Below, piece after piece: positions 24,790 through 34,740 of a stretch of DNA of 64,000 bases. The DNA comes from Halichoerus grypus (Eukaryota > Chordata > Mammalia > Carnivora > Phocidae). Under the pieces are notes generated by a model that did not search any database, was not told the DNA's origin, and saw nothing but the letters and a program-made list of their open reading frames with translations. The stretch spans positions 12,237,414 to 12,301,413 of the forward strand of contig NC_135724.1 in assembly GCF_964656455.1 (NCBI RefSeq), read 5' to 3'. How positions within the stretch are numbered: the first letter of the stretch is position 1; the number at the start of each line of letters is the position of its first letter. Both the position numbers and the translations under genes were made by a program.

Positions 24790-24968
24790 AGTCAAGCCTC
24801 AGATGGCTCTAGCCTTGACTCACACTGTAACTGCAACTCTTGAAAGACCTTGAGACAGAATCAACCAATTCAGCTGCTCAACACATTGTTTTTGGGCAAC
24901 ACGGCACTTTGTTATGTGGCACTTTTTTGGGCCACTTTGTTACATGGCAACAGATAACTAGTACTCTA
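24790..24968 (+). mobile_element. LTR-like 3' end fragment (MaLR type)
   Basis: The run 'ccttgagacagaatcaacca', 'ttcagctgctcaacacattg' and a final 'tggcaacagataactagtac' resembles the terminal segment of old MaLR LTRs. A second partial copy of the 'ggcactttgttatgtggc' phrase at 24902-24951 suggests a small internal duplication. Confidence 0.45.
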
Positions 24969-24969
24969 A

Positions 24970-25375
24970 CAAAAAAGGGTGATGAAGCCACAGGTGAGAA
25001 ACTTGGAAGTTGTCACTCCATCGTAACAACAAGTAAAACAGGAACAGACTGGAAAATCAACAACTCTTCTTTGTGCATAAGAGAGAGGCGAACACAGGGC
25101 AAATGGCTACCCCAGGATTGCATAGGCTGAAGCTTGAGTTGGAAAAGTGGAAGAAGAACCAAGGTTAGAGGAGGAGGGGCAGTGTCCACCACTCTGCTGG
25201 CTTCAGGGCCGGCAGGCAAGGTGAGAGACCAGGAGAAGCAGTTTGGAGACCCTAGCATGCGGTTCAGCAAAGCTAAGAGGGTGCAAACTGAGGGGATTAA
25301 GGTCCAGGTGCTGTGACAAAGCCTGATTGGGACGCCAAGGGTTAGAATCCCTGGGAAAGTGAGGAGAGTGGAGGG
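24970..25375. other. Non-coding DNA before the ERV
   Basis: GC content rises here. Open frames on both strands (reverse 132 codons at 25013-25411) overlap fully and show no domain. No ERV gag, protease or RT signature is seen. Confidence 0.35.
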
Positions 25376-25379
25376 GAGA

Positions 25380-26110
25380 ATGTTGTGGTGATCGGCCACG
25401 GAACAGACCAAATGCCTCTGGCAATCAAGTAGTTAATGCCCTAGCTCAGGTAGGAGCCCTAACAACTGACCCTTGAGGAAAAAAAGCAGATTACGTGCAT
25501 AGGAAAAGTGGCCACTGTCATGCCCAGGTAGGATGGTGTGTTGCCAGGACGCCAGATTACCCTTGAAAGAGGACTTGGGTAGCGCAGTAACAGCATGTCC
25601 TCCGTGTTCTAAAGAACACCCAAGGCAACTGCCAAAGAATCTGGGGCCATCCACGAGAGTGACAGATCGGCAAATTGATTATATTGCCCCCCCTTCAATA
25701 GAGGGTTCTAGGTATGCCTTGGTTTATGTGGACATTGTTTCTGGTCTCACCCAAGCTTTCCCCTGTCACAGTGGAAACCAGGCTGCCACCATTAAGGGAT
25801 TAGAGAAACTGAGTACCATGAATGGATACCCTTGTTGAACGGTCATTGGGGTCACATTTCACAGGTCATGATGTGCAAGACTGGGAAAAAAACATGCCAT
25901 TGAATGGATCTCCCCTATAACCCACAAGCAGCAGGTTGGTAGGAAGGAAAAATGAAGTATTAAAGCAGCAGGTTAAATTACTAACAGGTAAAACCACCTT
26001 GGCCAAGTGGACGAAAGTACTGTCCCAAGCTTCAATACATTTGAATGATCAGCCAGTGGAGCCTGTTGCCTCATATGCCAGATCGGGAACCCTGCCAAGT
26101 CACCCAACAC
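25380..26110 (+). pseudogene. ERV integrase remnant
   Basis: Integrase normally inserts proviral DNA into host chromosomes. The clearest part is the frame at 25533-25838 (101 codons). It contains the CPPC half of the HHCC zinc-binding domain in 'VTACPPCSKEHPRQLPKN', the first catalytic aspartate in 'QIDYIAPP', and 'LVYVDIVSGLTQAFPC' of the core. Upstream, a second frame holds the histidine part near 25490-25520. The frame stops at 25836 and shifts. Just after, where the second catalytic aspartate is expected before G-x-H-F, the sequence reads S-L-G-S-H-F, so that residue appears lost. C-terminal phrases continue in other frames to about 26110. Confidence 0.85.
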
Positions 26111-26589
26111 CTTAAAGCTATGGAAGTCACAGAAGACAGAAAGTGGCCAGACTCCCACTGTGGATCAACATGCTATGCTGCTGAGAACACCAGGCCCATC
26201 ATGCCTGGGAAAGGTGTCAATCTACTGGAATTTGCGATGGGATGCCCCACCATGATGGGTGAGTTACATCCGAACTCCTGGGTGAGTGGGGAAATACTCA
26301 GTCTCCACTAGGATCCCACTGTCCTGCTGCAAGCCAGACCTCTGGAAACACACTACACCTGGAACGGAACACACACCATTGCAAGAGGGGAGAATGCAGG
26401 AGTCCCAATCTGGCATATCCCACCCCCACCATAGCTCCTCATGCCTGACAGTTCTGCCTCCCCCAGCTAACATGTATGGACGCGCAACCAGGTGAAGTTT
26501 CTAATGCTGCAGCCATATTAGCATCTAAGGATCAGGCCACAGAAACAATTCTTATAGAAGGAGAAGACCTTCCCATATAAGTTCCTACT

Positions 26590-27860
26590 AAATATCCCTC
26601 TTTTCAACTTTGGACTTTTGTTCCTCCTGTGGTGTCTGGTCCCAGGGTGGGCACCTGATGAAAATACCTTCCTACAGTGGGCCCCCTTGTATGCCTGGCA
26701 GACTGTTGGGTATGTAGGCAGCTGCCCCTCTCTAGCTTTGTCAGGTTGCAATGGTGGATATCACCACTTCAGGGGGGGAGTGGAAAGCCTAGAACAGTAC
26801 GTTAAGGGAAACAACCTAGAACTAGCACTCTTGATTCATCTGATATTACCAGTACTGGTCCAGAAATCTGGCATGTGACACACATGATCGATAACACTGG
26901 GCACGGGTATTCTTTTTCTGGCAAACTTCACAGGCAGCCCATCCAACCACTGATTAGGAAGATCCTAAAACTACCACCATTGGAACCATGGGTGGCTGCA
27001 CTCAGATTTGGGATAAGTTCATGTGGCTCATCCCAGGTTATGGCCATTTGAGCACCAGGGCTTGCCTATGCCAGGAACAGAAAAATCACTTTTAACAGAA
27101 CCAACCCAATTGTACCAGGAATATGGGATGGAGATCATTGGAACCATGCGGTCATTGTGTCAGATTAAAGGATGGCAGGTGGTTTGGCAATGACCCATCA
27201 CTCCTCCTCAGGTATTCCTTGGATGGCCCTGAATGGGACCCAGTGGCTATGTGGCAAAATCTTTGGCCTTGGCTTCCACTTGGGTGGTTGGCGTGCTGTA
27301 CCGTAGGTTCTCCCTGGGCACAGAGGAGAATCTGCCCCTCGATAACAAATATTCCCAACCTCTCTCTTCTTAAGAGAGAGGGCGCATTCTGTTTCCTACT
27401 GGTATGATCATTTGGCTGCCATTTTTGCCCCCTCCATTGGCTTGAGGGTTGTGACAGCACATATAGGAGACCGTACAAAATTCACTAATGAGCCTTAAAT
27501 GGTAGCTGGCAGTGCCTGTCCTTAAAGAACACTGAAAGATCTCTAATTAGAAAAGCTGTCCTCCAAAACAGAATGGCCTTGGCCACTATTATTGCCTTCC
27601 AAGAAGGTACCTGTGTCTTTATTGAAACAGACCGTTGTGTGTTCGTGCCGCATGAATCTGCTAATATATCTCCTTTTTACTAAATCACAGGAGGACACAA
27701 ATGAACTCTCTGTATAATCCAATCCCCAGCCTAGAGGACTCAGTAAATCAGTGGGCTCTTGGTGGAAAAAAAAAAAAATTCCTTATTTTGGGAATTGTTA
27801 CCTTAATCTGTTTTCTCTTGCAAGAACCTGCATGGTTGCTGTGGTATCTGCCTCCAGGGC
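26590..27860 (+). pseudogene. ERV envelope remnant (surface and transmembrane parts)
   Basis: A hydrophobic leader-like start, 'MFLLWCLVPGWAPDENTF', opens a frame at 26618-26878. The middle is spread across frames, including 27123-27407. The transmembrane part near 27561-27690 contains 'LQNRMALATIIAFQEGTC', followed by the disulfide motif, which in gamma-type envelopes is C-x6-CC but here reads C-x6-R-C. A hydrophobic membrane-anchor-like segment follows near 27778-27840, broken by an A tract at 27765-27777. Stops and shifts in every part mean it is dead. Confidence 0.8.
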
Positions 27861-27918
27861 AGCCAAAGAGCCCCCTCCATGCCAGCAAAGCCCCTCGCCG
27901 CCCCCACTGCGCACGTTG

Positions 27919-27933
27919 CAGAGGAGAGAGGCG
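27919..27933 (+). other. Retroviral polypurine tract
   Basis: The purine run GAGGAGAGAGG lies directly before TGTGAGATTG. In retroviruses this tract primes plus-strand DNA synthesis and marks the 5' edge of the 3' LTR. Confidence 0.6.
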
Positions 27934-28385
27934 TGTGAGATTGTAAGAGGTGGTCTTGAGGGTTGGAGTGTCCGGGAAGGTCACAGAGAGGATGCAGCCT
28001 GGGGTTAACCCGGCAGGTGGCCCTGGGCTATTGGAGGCTCCTGTACCCTCTCAGTCTTTGAAACCAGCAAGTCACCTCCCATTCCCACAGCCAGCTGTCT
28101 TCAAAGATGCAGCCTTGAGCGAGCAAGTGTTGCTGAGGCCATCTGAGCAGTATACGTGGTGGAACCCCATTAAGGCCTAGAGACAGGGAAGATTCTGGCT
28201 AGTGGGTGCAGAGATCTATGGGTCTTGCCACTGCCAAGACAAGTCTCATAAGTAAATGCCGTTGCTCGTTAAACCTGCCGCCTCCGGGTCTGGAGTGGCT
28301 GCCTCTTTCTTGGGTCTCCGGCTGCCCTCCATGTAGGAGGCCAGTTTCAGATTTTACCCAAGGAGCTTCTGAGTTTGTGAACCAA
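27934..28385 (+). mobile_element. Probable 3' LTR of the ERV
   Basis: Starts TGTGAGATTG right after the polypurine tract. A weak polyadenylation-like AGTAAA occurs near 28251, followed by a GC-rich R/U5-like stretch containing 'tctttcttgggtctccggct'. The length of about 450 bp suits a gamma-type LTR. The 3' boundary is inferred, since I cannot identify an exact inverted end or a TSD. Confidence 0.55.
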
Positions 28386-28419
28386 CGTTTGTGGCCAGTA
28401 GACCTGCTGTGAAAAGAAG

Positions 28420-28790
28420 TTCTTTAGAGAGAAGAAAAATTATATAGGTCAGAAACTTGGAGCTACATCATGAAAAGAAGAGCATCAAAGAAGAAATAGG
28501 TGAAGGTAAAATAAAAACTTTTATTTTTCTTGTTTTTTTATAGTCACTGTGCTATACATCAGATTCGCAGAACTTATATCTCTTATAACTGAAAGTTTGT
28601 GCCTTTTTGTAGATTTACTTACCTACAAGTAAAATGAATGACAATCATACAGGGACAGGAGGGACGAATCGGGATTGTTTTGTTATTATAAGGAGTGTGT
28701 TTTCTCATTTATTTGAACAAATGCTGATCTTCTCATCCCAGAGAAGGGAGTGGGGAATCTTAAAATTGGCTCAAAAAAAATTTTTTTTAA
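28420..28790. other. Non-coding DNA, nothing recognised
   Basis: AT-rich spacer between the ERV and the next SINE. Confidence 0.35.
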
Positions 28791-28801
28791 AGAGGTGTCA
28801 A

Positions 28802-28946
28802 GGGGCTCCTGGGTGGCTCAGTGGGTTAAGCATCTCTGCCTTCAGCTCAGGTCACGATCTCGGGGTCCTGGGATCAAGCCCTTGTCCTCAGGCTTCCTCG
28901 CTGAGCAGGGAGTCTGCTTCTTCCTGGCCCTCTGCCCCTCCCCCCA

Positions 28947-29001
<55 letters not shown>

Positions 29002-29056
29002 CGCGCGCGCGCACACTTTCTCTCTTGCTCTCAAATAAATAAAATATTGGAGAAAA
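28802..29056 (+). mobile_element. Can-SINE with a large internal dinucleotide expansion
   Basis: Head GGGGCTCCTGGGTGGCTCAG and body up to 'ctgcccctccccccacc' are followed by a (GT)n(GC)n tract where the CT-rich part normally lies, then 'tttctctcttgctctcaaat' and AATAAAATATT. Imperfect TSD AAAGAGGT(GT)CAA flanks it near 28789-28801 and 29057-29067. The long frames here (134 and 109 codons) are simply the SINE read through its repeat. Confidence 0.92.
28949..29016. repeat. (GT)22(GC)10(AC)2 alternating purine-pyrimidine tract
   Basis: 68 bases without a break in alternation: 22 GT units (28949-28992), ten GC units (28993-29012), two AC units. Such tracts are the classical sequence class able to adopt left-handed Z-DNA, with GC repeats the strongest. 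Confidence 0.95.
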
Positions 29057-29069
29057 AAAGAGGTCAAAA

Positions 29070-30135
29070 CAAAAATTAAGCGAACAGAAAAAAATAGTTT
29101 AGATGAAAGAGAAAATATATTTTAATTTTCTCATGAGAATGAAAGCTTAGCAATCAATATGTTCCCAGTTTCAAAAGAATCCACTTATGTCAAAAGTAGG
29201 AGAAGGACATACGGACACGGAAAGCTGAAGGTTAACGGTGACATATCTGGGAACCGAAATAGGAGCACAGAGAAGTGGTCACGATCTAGTCAATTAGTCC
29301 TGTTGGTGGCTGTTGCCCTGTGTGTGATGTGGCCTTGTTTCGAACAGTGTGACATTTTTGCAGATAAAATAAATATGAATAATTGCATACGTATTTAAGT
29401 CCTATAAGATGTGTTCTAAGAAATAATCCATGTTAGAAGTAAAAGAAGTCTTTAAACATGGAAATGCGATATATGTCCTTAGCCCTTCTAAAAGGACCAA
29501 ATATTACATCAGTTGAATATTATCCAGTGATGTTTTCTGGAGTTTTTAAGTGTTGGACTATTCACTAAAAGCTAGAGTTCTTTGTAAATACTTTAAAAGA
29601 GAAATCTCAAATAGAAGATGTGAATGTTGTATAATACTCTGATCGGAACACAGAAATTGATATAAAATCTAGTTTAGCAAAAGTAATATTGATTTTACTA
29701 GTAAAACCAGATTAGAACAAGCACACAGATCTTTTCATTCTTAAAAAGGGAAATGAGCTTGTATGACACCAATTAAAAGATGCTTTTGAACTCACCTTAA
29801 CAATTCGATCAACAAAATCCTAAAATGAAAGAAAATTTTCTCCACCTGTAGTACTTTTCATGAAACAAAGGTCAACTATCAGGGCAACTATAATATTTTT
29901 GTGTGTTTTAAAACTTCAAATTAAGGGCAGTAACTTTTAAATATTAAATGTGTTGTACTTTCTTTAAATTACTAGATTATTTAGCATTTATTTTGTGTGT
30001 ATATATCAAGGAAAAATTATTATACATTTCATTTTTGACAGTTTTATGTGTTGGCTACAGTACCCAGTTATTTCATCAAAGCTAATCTAGGTGTTGCTGT
30101 AAAGGTATTCTGTAGATGTCATTAAAATCTACAAT
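29070..30135. other. AT-rich non-coding DNA
   Basis: No gene recognised. The 79-codon forward frame at 29159-29398 ends in random-looking sequence and has no domain. Confidence 0.35.
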
Positions 30136-30139
30136 AATT

Positions 30140-30346
30140 TGACTTCAAATAAAGAAGATTGCCCTCGATGATATGGGTAGACCTCATCCAATCAGTAGAA
30201 TGCTTTAAGTGCAAAAATTTCCCCAAAAAGAAGAAATTGTGTCTCAAGACTAAAACCTCAAGCCCTCTAGCCTGCAGGCCTCCCCTACAGATTTCAGACT
30301 TGCCAGCCCTACCAATCACAAGTCGATTCCTTAAAATAAATCTCTC

Positions 30347-30382
<36 letters not shown>

Positions 30383-30440
30383 ACACACACACACACACCA
30401 TTGATTTTTTTCTCTGGAGAACCCCCACTGATACAGTATT
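30140..30440 (+). mobile_element. Old mammalian interspersed repeat ending in (CA)n
   Basis: The order 'agattgccctcgatgatatg', 'gtagacctcatccaatcagt', 'atttcagacttgccagccct', 'agtcgattccttaaaataaa', a simple repeat, and 'tctctggagaacccccactg' is a recurring old mammalian repeat that I recall but cannot name with certainty. It looks LTR-like at its 3' end. Confidence 0.5.
30349..30398. repeat. (CA)n microsatellite
   Basis: Sixteen CA units, one phase break (CCA) near 30381, and about eight more units. It sits at the simple-repeat position of the host element. Confidence 0.95.
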
Positions 30441-32145
30441 GAAATATAACCTCTTACTACAGTATTTGTACATAATATTAACACCTGCTATTATGTTTCC
30501 ATTTTTTATCAAAAAAAAAAAAAAAACTTTAAAACCACTAGTTAACCCTATAATAGAAAAAAAAATAACTTACGGTTTCTCATTGTGATTATCTGTTATT
30601 ATTCCCGAAGATTAACATGTGGCAGGAGTTTAGAAACATGAACAGGCATTTAACCACAGAGAACGGAGTGAATGGAATCTGAACAAGTCAAATCCGGTTA
30701 AGAATATGGCTGGGGGCATTGTTCTCAGTGTTTCCTTGGAGACTTAGGGACTCCTCAGTGGGGAGGAGAAGCCATCTGAAGTAGGCTTGGTTCCCTACTC
30801 ACAACTTCCAGTCTTCAACTATCTGGCTGACCTTGCACTTGATTTATATATCAGGTCTTTAGGCACAACTTTATTCCAACATAGGATCCCACTGCTGAAG
30901 ATTGAACGGCATTGCCCTGCCAAATAAACTGCAGTCAGTTTAGGGAGGAGGCATATGGATAATAGAAGTGAGGACATGGATATTGCCTAATCAACCTCTT
31001 CCTCCCTTTTTTGGAGGAGATATCACAGATTTTTTGAAGTCCGAGTTTGGGAGATCTTTCTTCTTTTCTGAAAAACAGGCATTATGTTAGATAGAAAAGT
31101 TTTCCCAAGTTAGAAACTTTTTTCAGAATTTTCTTTCCTTTCTTTTTTTAACAAACAGCTTCTCAAGGAGAATTATCAAAATTAATTTTACAAAGGGAAA
31201 ATATAACCATTTTAGTGAGGAATCCATGTGTACACATAAAATTATTAATTGATGTTTTCTTCTCTCTGTTGTCATAATTGTTTAAGAATCTTATAGAGCC
31301 GGTGTTCATCATAACCTGTGCTATTCTGCTTCTGTGGTTGTGATTCTGTCAGGTTTTCCACTTTAATAAAATCTCTGTTTGGGGATTTATAATTTCATTT
31401 CAAGTCTTCCCTATGGAATGGCAACCTTTGCCTGGGAGACAGCTTCTTTATTTTAAATTCAGAGGAATATGCCAAGTAGGTTTTTCACTAATACATGTGT
31501 AGTTCAGTTTTCCTTTAATAAGATGTTGTGTTTATTTTTTCATAATTCAAACTGATTTAATATTAGGCCTCTTTAGGAAATCTGAACTCAAGAGCACAGC
31601 AAGTCCTCACTCAACCGTCATCAAAATAATGCACCGAGGTTGAGCTTTTTGATACTCAAGCCTTACGTCTCTAAATAATTTAATGTGACCTTACATTCTT
31701 GGAGAATGGAGAAATTTCCTGAGGCTAAGCCAGTTAAAGTTGCTTGGCATTTGTGCTATTTTGGGAGGTAATAAGCTATTCCCTCCTTGTTCAGTGTCAC
31801 AGACCCCAGTGTTTACACCGTATTATAAACCTGATGACAGACAGCATAGCACCAGCTGCCAATGTGACCTTTCTTTCCCTTAGTGATTCCATACAAAACA
31901 GGCACTTTCCTTTCCCTCTGATTTCTGCTTTCTCCCTCCTTAGTCTTGGCCTCAGCTTTTGTAGAATCCATGACTTAAATGAGATTATACATATGAGACA
32001 CCATGAAGTGCAACTGGAAGGTACTTGTATGATTAGATGGCTGCCTGAATTCTTCGTTCCCTCTCCCGCCCCGATGCCTCATGCCTGCATTTTATTTATT
32101 TGGTTGATAAGCAGCAGGGTAAAGTGAGAAGTGTGTGTGTTGTGA
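30440..32145. other. Non-coding DNA, nothing recognised
   Basis: Includes an 18-bp A tract near 30512 and a 127-codon forward frame at 31744-32127. That frame is rich in Leu, Ser, Phe and His with no domain, and its base composition does not differ from the flanks, so I treat it as chance. Confidence 0.35.
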
Positions 32146-32149
32146 TGAC

Positions 32150-32385
32150 AATGGGCGGATCTGGATTTGAATTCATGTTGAAACGTGAACTAGTGGTGTG
32201 TGATGGCACAGTGGTTTGACCTCACTGAGCTTCAGGTCCCTCCTTTGTAAACTGGGAATTAAAAAAAAAAGATTGCGTTTTTTAACAATCTTTAACAATC
32301 TCTTCGGATCGTGTTTTTATAAGTGTTGTAAAGTGTTGGCATCCAACAGACACTCAGTGCATTATGGTTGTAATAATTGTAAGGA
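32150..32385 (+). mobile_element. MIR, forward
   Basis: 'ctggatttgaattcatgttg', 'tgacctcactgagcttcagg', 'ccctcctttgtaaactggga', then 'acagacactcagtgcattat' preserve MIR order. A short duplicated 'tttaacaatc' pair occurs at 32282-32301. Confidence 0.65.
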
Positions 32386-32863
32386 TTCATTTTTATGAAA
32401 AAAAATAGTATTTCTGAAGACTTTAATTTTGATCATTTCAATACTTGTCCAGAGAGTAATGGGGTAAACTGGTTCATTCATTACCTGCTACTACCAGAGG
32501 ACGGAAGAAACAATCACTAGGAGTAACCTGGAATATGGCCAAATGGAGATCCACCTCTTGAGAGTTGACTGGCAAGCACTCAGAGCTGTCTGTTATTTAC
32601 ACTCTTTTCTGACACTTGGTGGATAACTTTATGTTAATTCGGAGTCTAGACAGTGGCAGAAAGAAAGGAGAGGGAAAATATTTTTATCAATCCCAGTTTT
32701 TTTTTTTTTTTAAGACTCTCGTAAAAGTAAAAATTCCTGGAGGAAAAAAAAAGTTGTTCAGATTAATAAATGGAATACAGTTATAGTTTCTCTGTACAAC
32801 ATGAAGCACTAGAAAAATCACAGGGTTAGCATCAAACAGGCCTGAATTTAAACTTCATCTCTG

Positions 32864-32998
32864 GAGGCACCTGGCTCTCTTAGTCGGTAGAGCATGTGAC
32901 TCTTGATCTCAGGATCATGAGTTCGAGCCCCACATTGGGTGTAGAGCTTACTTAAAAAAAAAAAGAAAAGAAATTATTAGAAATTAAAAAAAAAAACA
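32864..32998 (+). mobile_element. tRNA-Lys-like SINE (old Can-SINE type), forward
   Basis: The first about 75 bases are close to a tRNA-Lys(CUU) gene: 'tagtcggtagagcatgtgac' covers the D-arm/box A region, CTCTTGAT the anticodon loop with CTT, and 'gagttcgagccccacattgg' the T-arm/box B. An acceptor-like end is followed by 'agcttacttaaaaaaa' and an A-rich tail. A perfect 14-bp TSD, AAACTTCATCTCTG, at 32850-32863 and 32999-33012 shows it is a retroposon and not a tRNA gene. Confidence 0.88.
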
Positions 32999-33069
32999 AA
33001 ACTTCATCTCTGCAGTTCCTGCTTCCCTTCCTTTACATACTACAAGGGACTAAACTGAAAAATACAAAA
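32971..33069 (+). repeat. Arm 1 of a 93-99-bp inverted duplication
   Basis: This segment (end of the SINE tail, the 3' TSD and unique flank to 'aaaaatacaaaa') recurs in reverse complement at 34799-34891. The two copies differ by two substitutions and a 6-base length difference in the A run. Confidence 0.9.
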
Positions 33070-34735
33070 GGGGACAGAGTTTATGAGGATGATGGAAAAT
33101 ACTGGGAAATATTGTCCTTAAATGTTAACTCTTAAAACTTGGACCTACTTGTATGCACTTGGATAGACTGTCTTCACATGTTGTGATATCACTATAAAAA
33201 TTCCTTTTACCCATAATATCAAGGCTTAAACACCTTGTGGAACAGCAGGACAAGCTATTATAGGACATGTTGAGAGTCCATTACAACCTAAGCTGGAAAA
33301 AATTTAAAATAAAGCCCTAAATACTCATTGATTCTTTCCCATAGCTTATAAATTTTAGAGTAATGCAGCTCAAATACCTGTTTGCATCCTGCATCCTGCT
33401 TTTAAAACCCTCAGTGCTCAGTGGGTTGGCTACTCTCTTGCCTACTCTGTAAGCAACCTTGGCTTTCCATTTCGGAAGGAATCAATGGGGGGGTGGCGGC
33501 AGGAATCCTCTCAGGATATTTTGTTCTCTGACACAAATACACCAGTCATTCAAAAAGTAAAAAAGTGTTCTTATATACCACATGCTTTCAAGTAACTAAA
33601 TAACAATGAGCTTAACATTAACTCTAAGCATTTCAATTTACAAGGCAATATTCCTTTATATCTTATTGCTGACCTGTATAAGGGCACCAAAAAATTCTAG
33701 GACACCAAAGATAAGCCAAAGAGTGGTTAAAAATAATTTATTGCCTCTAGAATACATTAATATTAAGCAAAAGGAGGAGAAATCAGTCAATAATTACAAA
33801 TTGATTTTCTACAAATGAAAAGCATTATGATGAAAAAAAAAATTATACTCTTTAAGTCTTTACCAGCAAAAAGCTTATAATCTAATAATTACCCTTTTAC
33901 AACAAATGCTATATTGGGTGTTATTCCTTTATCTGGAAAGGATGTAAGCCATACTCTTAAAAGTGACCCTGGTCACATTCCACATTGTTAATATAAGGAC
34001 AACCTCACTATATGCCTGAAGAAATTAGTTTTTCTTAAAATTAGGTCTTCTAAATGGTAATTTTATCATAAACATTTAAAACATAGACAACTACATTCAA
34101 AACAAGCAATAACATCAAGAACAGCCTTCAAACTCAAACACCTGGAGACTTCATTATCTGCCTTGTGTGTTCCCCCAACTCGATGTGCCTTTCATCCAGA
34201 GGAGTTTATTAAAAGCAGGGTAAACAAAAGCCTATTTTGCTAGGTGGGGAAAATTATTCAGCATCTTTGGGCACTATCCAGACACTCTATTTTTTTCTCA
34301 TGTGCTGCATCGTGTTTTGTGGGTTATCAAACATAACCCCATGCTCTCAGTCGAATCACTCCCTCATTCATATGTAATATCAATAATGTCAACTGCAGTG
34401 TTGTTTCTGAGTAATGTATTGATGTACTATGATTCATGTAAAATTCAGGGAAGCAGAAATTGCTGATAATGGAAGTGCATTGAATTGGTTTTGTTTCTAG
34501 TCGGTAGCAGTGGTGGTTGGATATTTGAGGAAAGGGGGCAGAGGAGGAGAAAGACAAGAGGTCCTTTTTCTATAAATCAGTAAGTCAAACTACAATAATG
34601 CACTCAATCAGAGTTGAGAATTAAAAAAAAGAGGAGAGAAGTAAAGAAAAATTGACAGGAGAGGCTAATTAATTACTCTAAATGTATACTAAATCTTAGC
34701 AGAATAAAGAATACCTATTTCAAAGTGAGAGTTAC
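33070..34735. other. AT-rich non-coding DNA between the inverted arms
   Basis: Nothing recognised. A short G run occurs at 33487-33493. Confidence 0.35.
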
Positions 34736-34740
34736 CATTA

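Larger units (their letters stand above)
25380..28390 (+). mobile_element. 5'-truncated class I (gamma-like) endogenous retrovirus
   Basis: A provirus remnant in the order integrase, pol C-terminus, envelope, polypurine tract, 3' LTR. I see no 5' LTR, primer-binding site, gag, protease or reverse transcriptase upstream, so the left part is missing. Both genes are cut by stops and frameshifts. The envelope type (C-x6-CC class) and the integrase N-terminus point to a gammaretrovirus-like family. I cannot name the family. Nothing here can produce a virus. Confidence 0.85.

Noticed and set aside
25013..25424. ERV gag or protease upstream of the integrase
   Set aside because: The overlapping frames on both strands lack any gag, zinc-knuckle or protease motif.
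28634..29079. 134- and 109-codon forward frames
   Set aside because: They are a Can-SINE read across a GT/GC microsatellite, which gives Cys-Val and Arg-Ala runs.
30349..30398. CRISPR-like or tandem array
   Set aside because: It is a plain CA dinucleotide repeat without spacers in a mammalian genome.
31744..32127. 127-codon forward open frame
   Set aside because: No motif, no composition change at its ends, no splice context. Probably chance, though conservation was not testable here.
32864..32940. A tRNA-Lys gene
   Set aside because: It has a flanking 14-bp TSD, an A-rich tail and mismatches in the arms, so it is a retroposed SINE.
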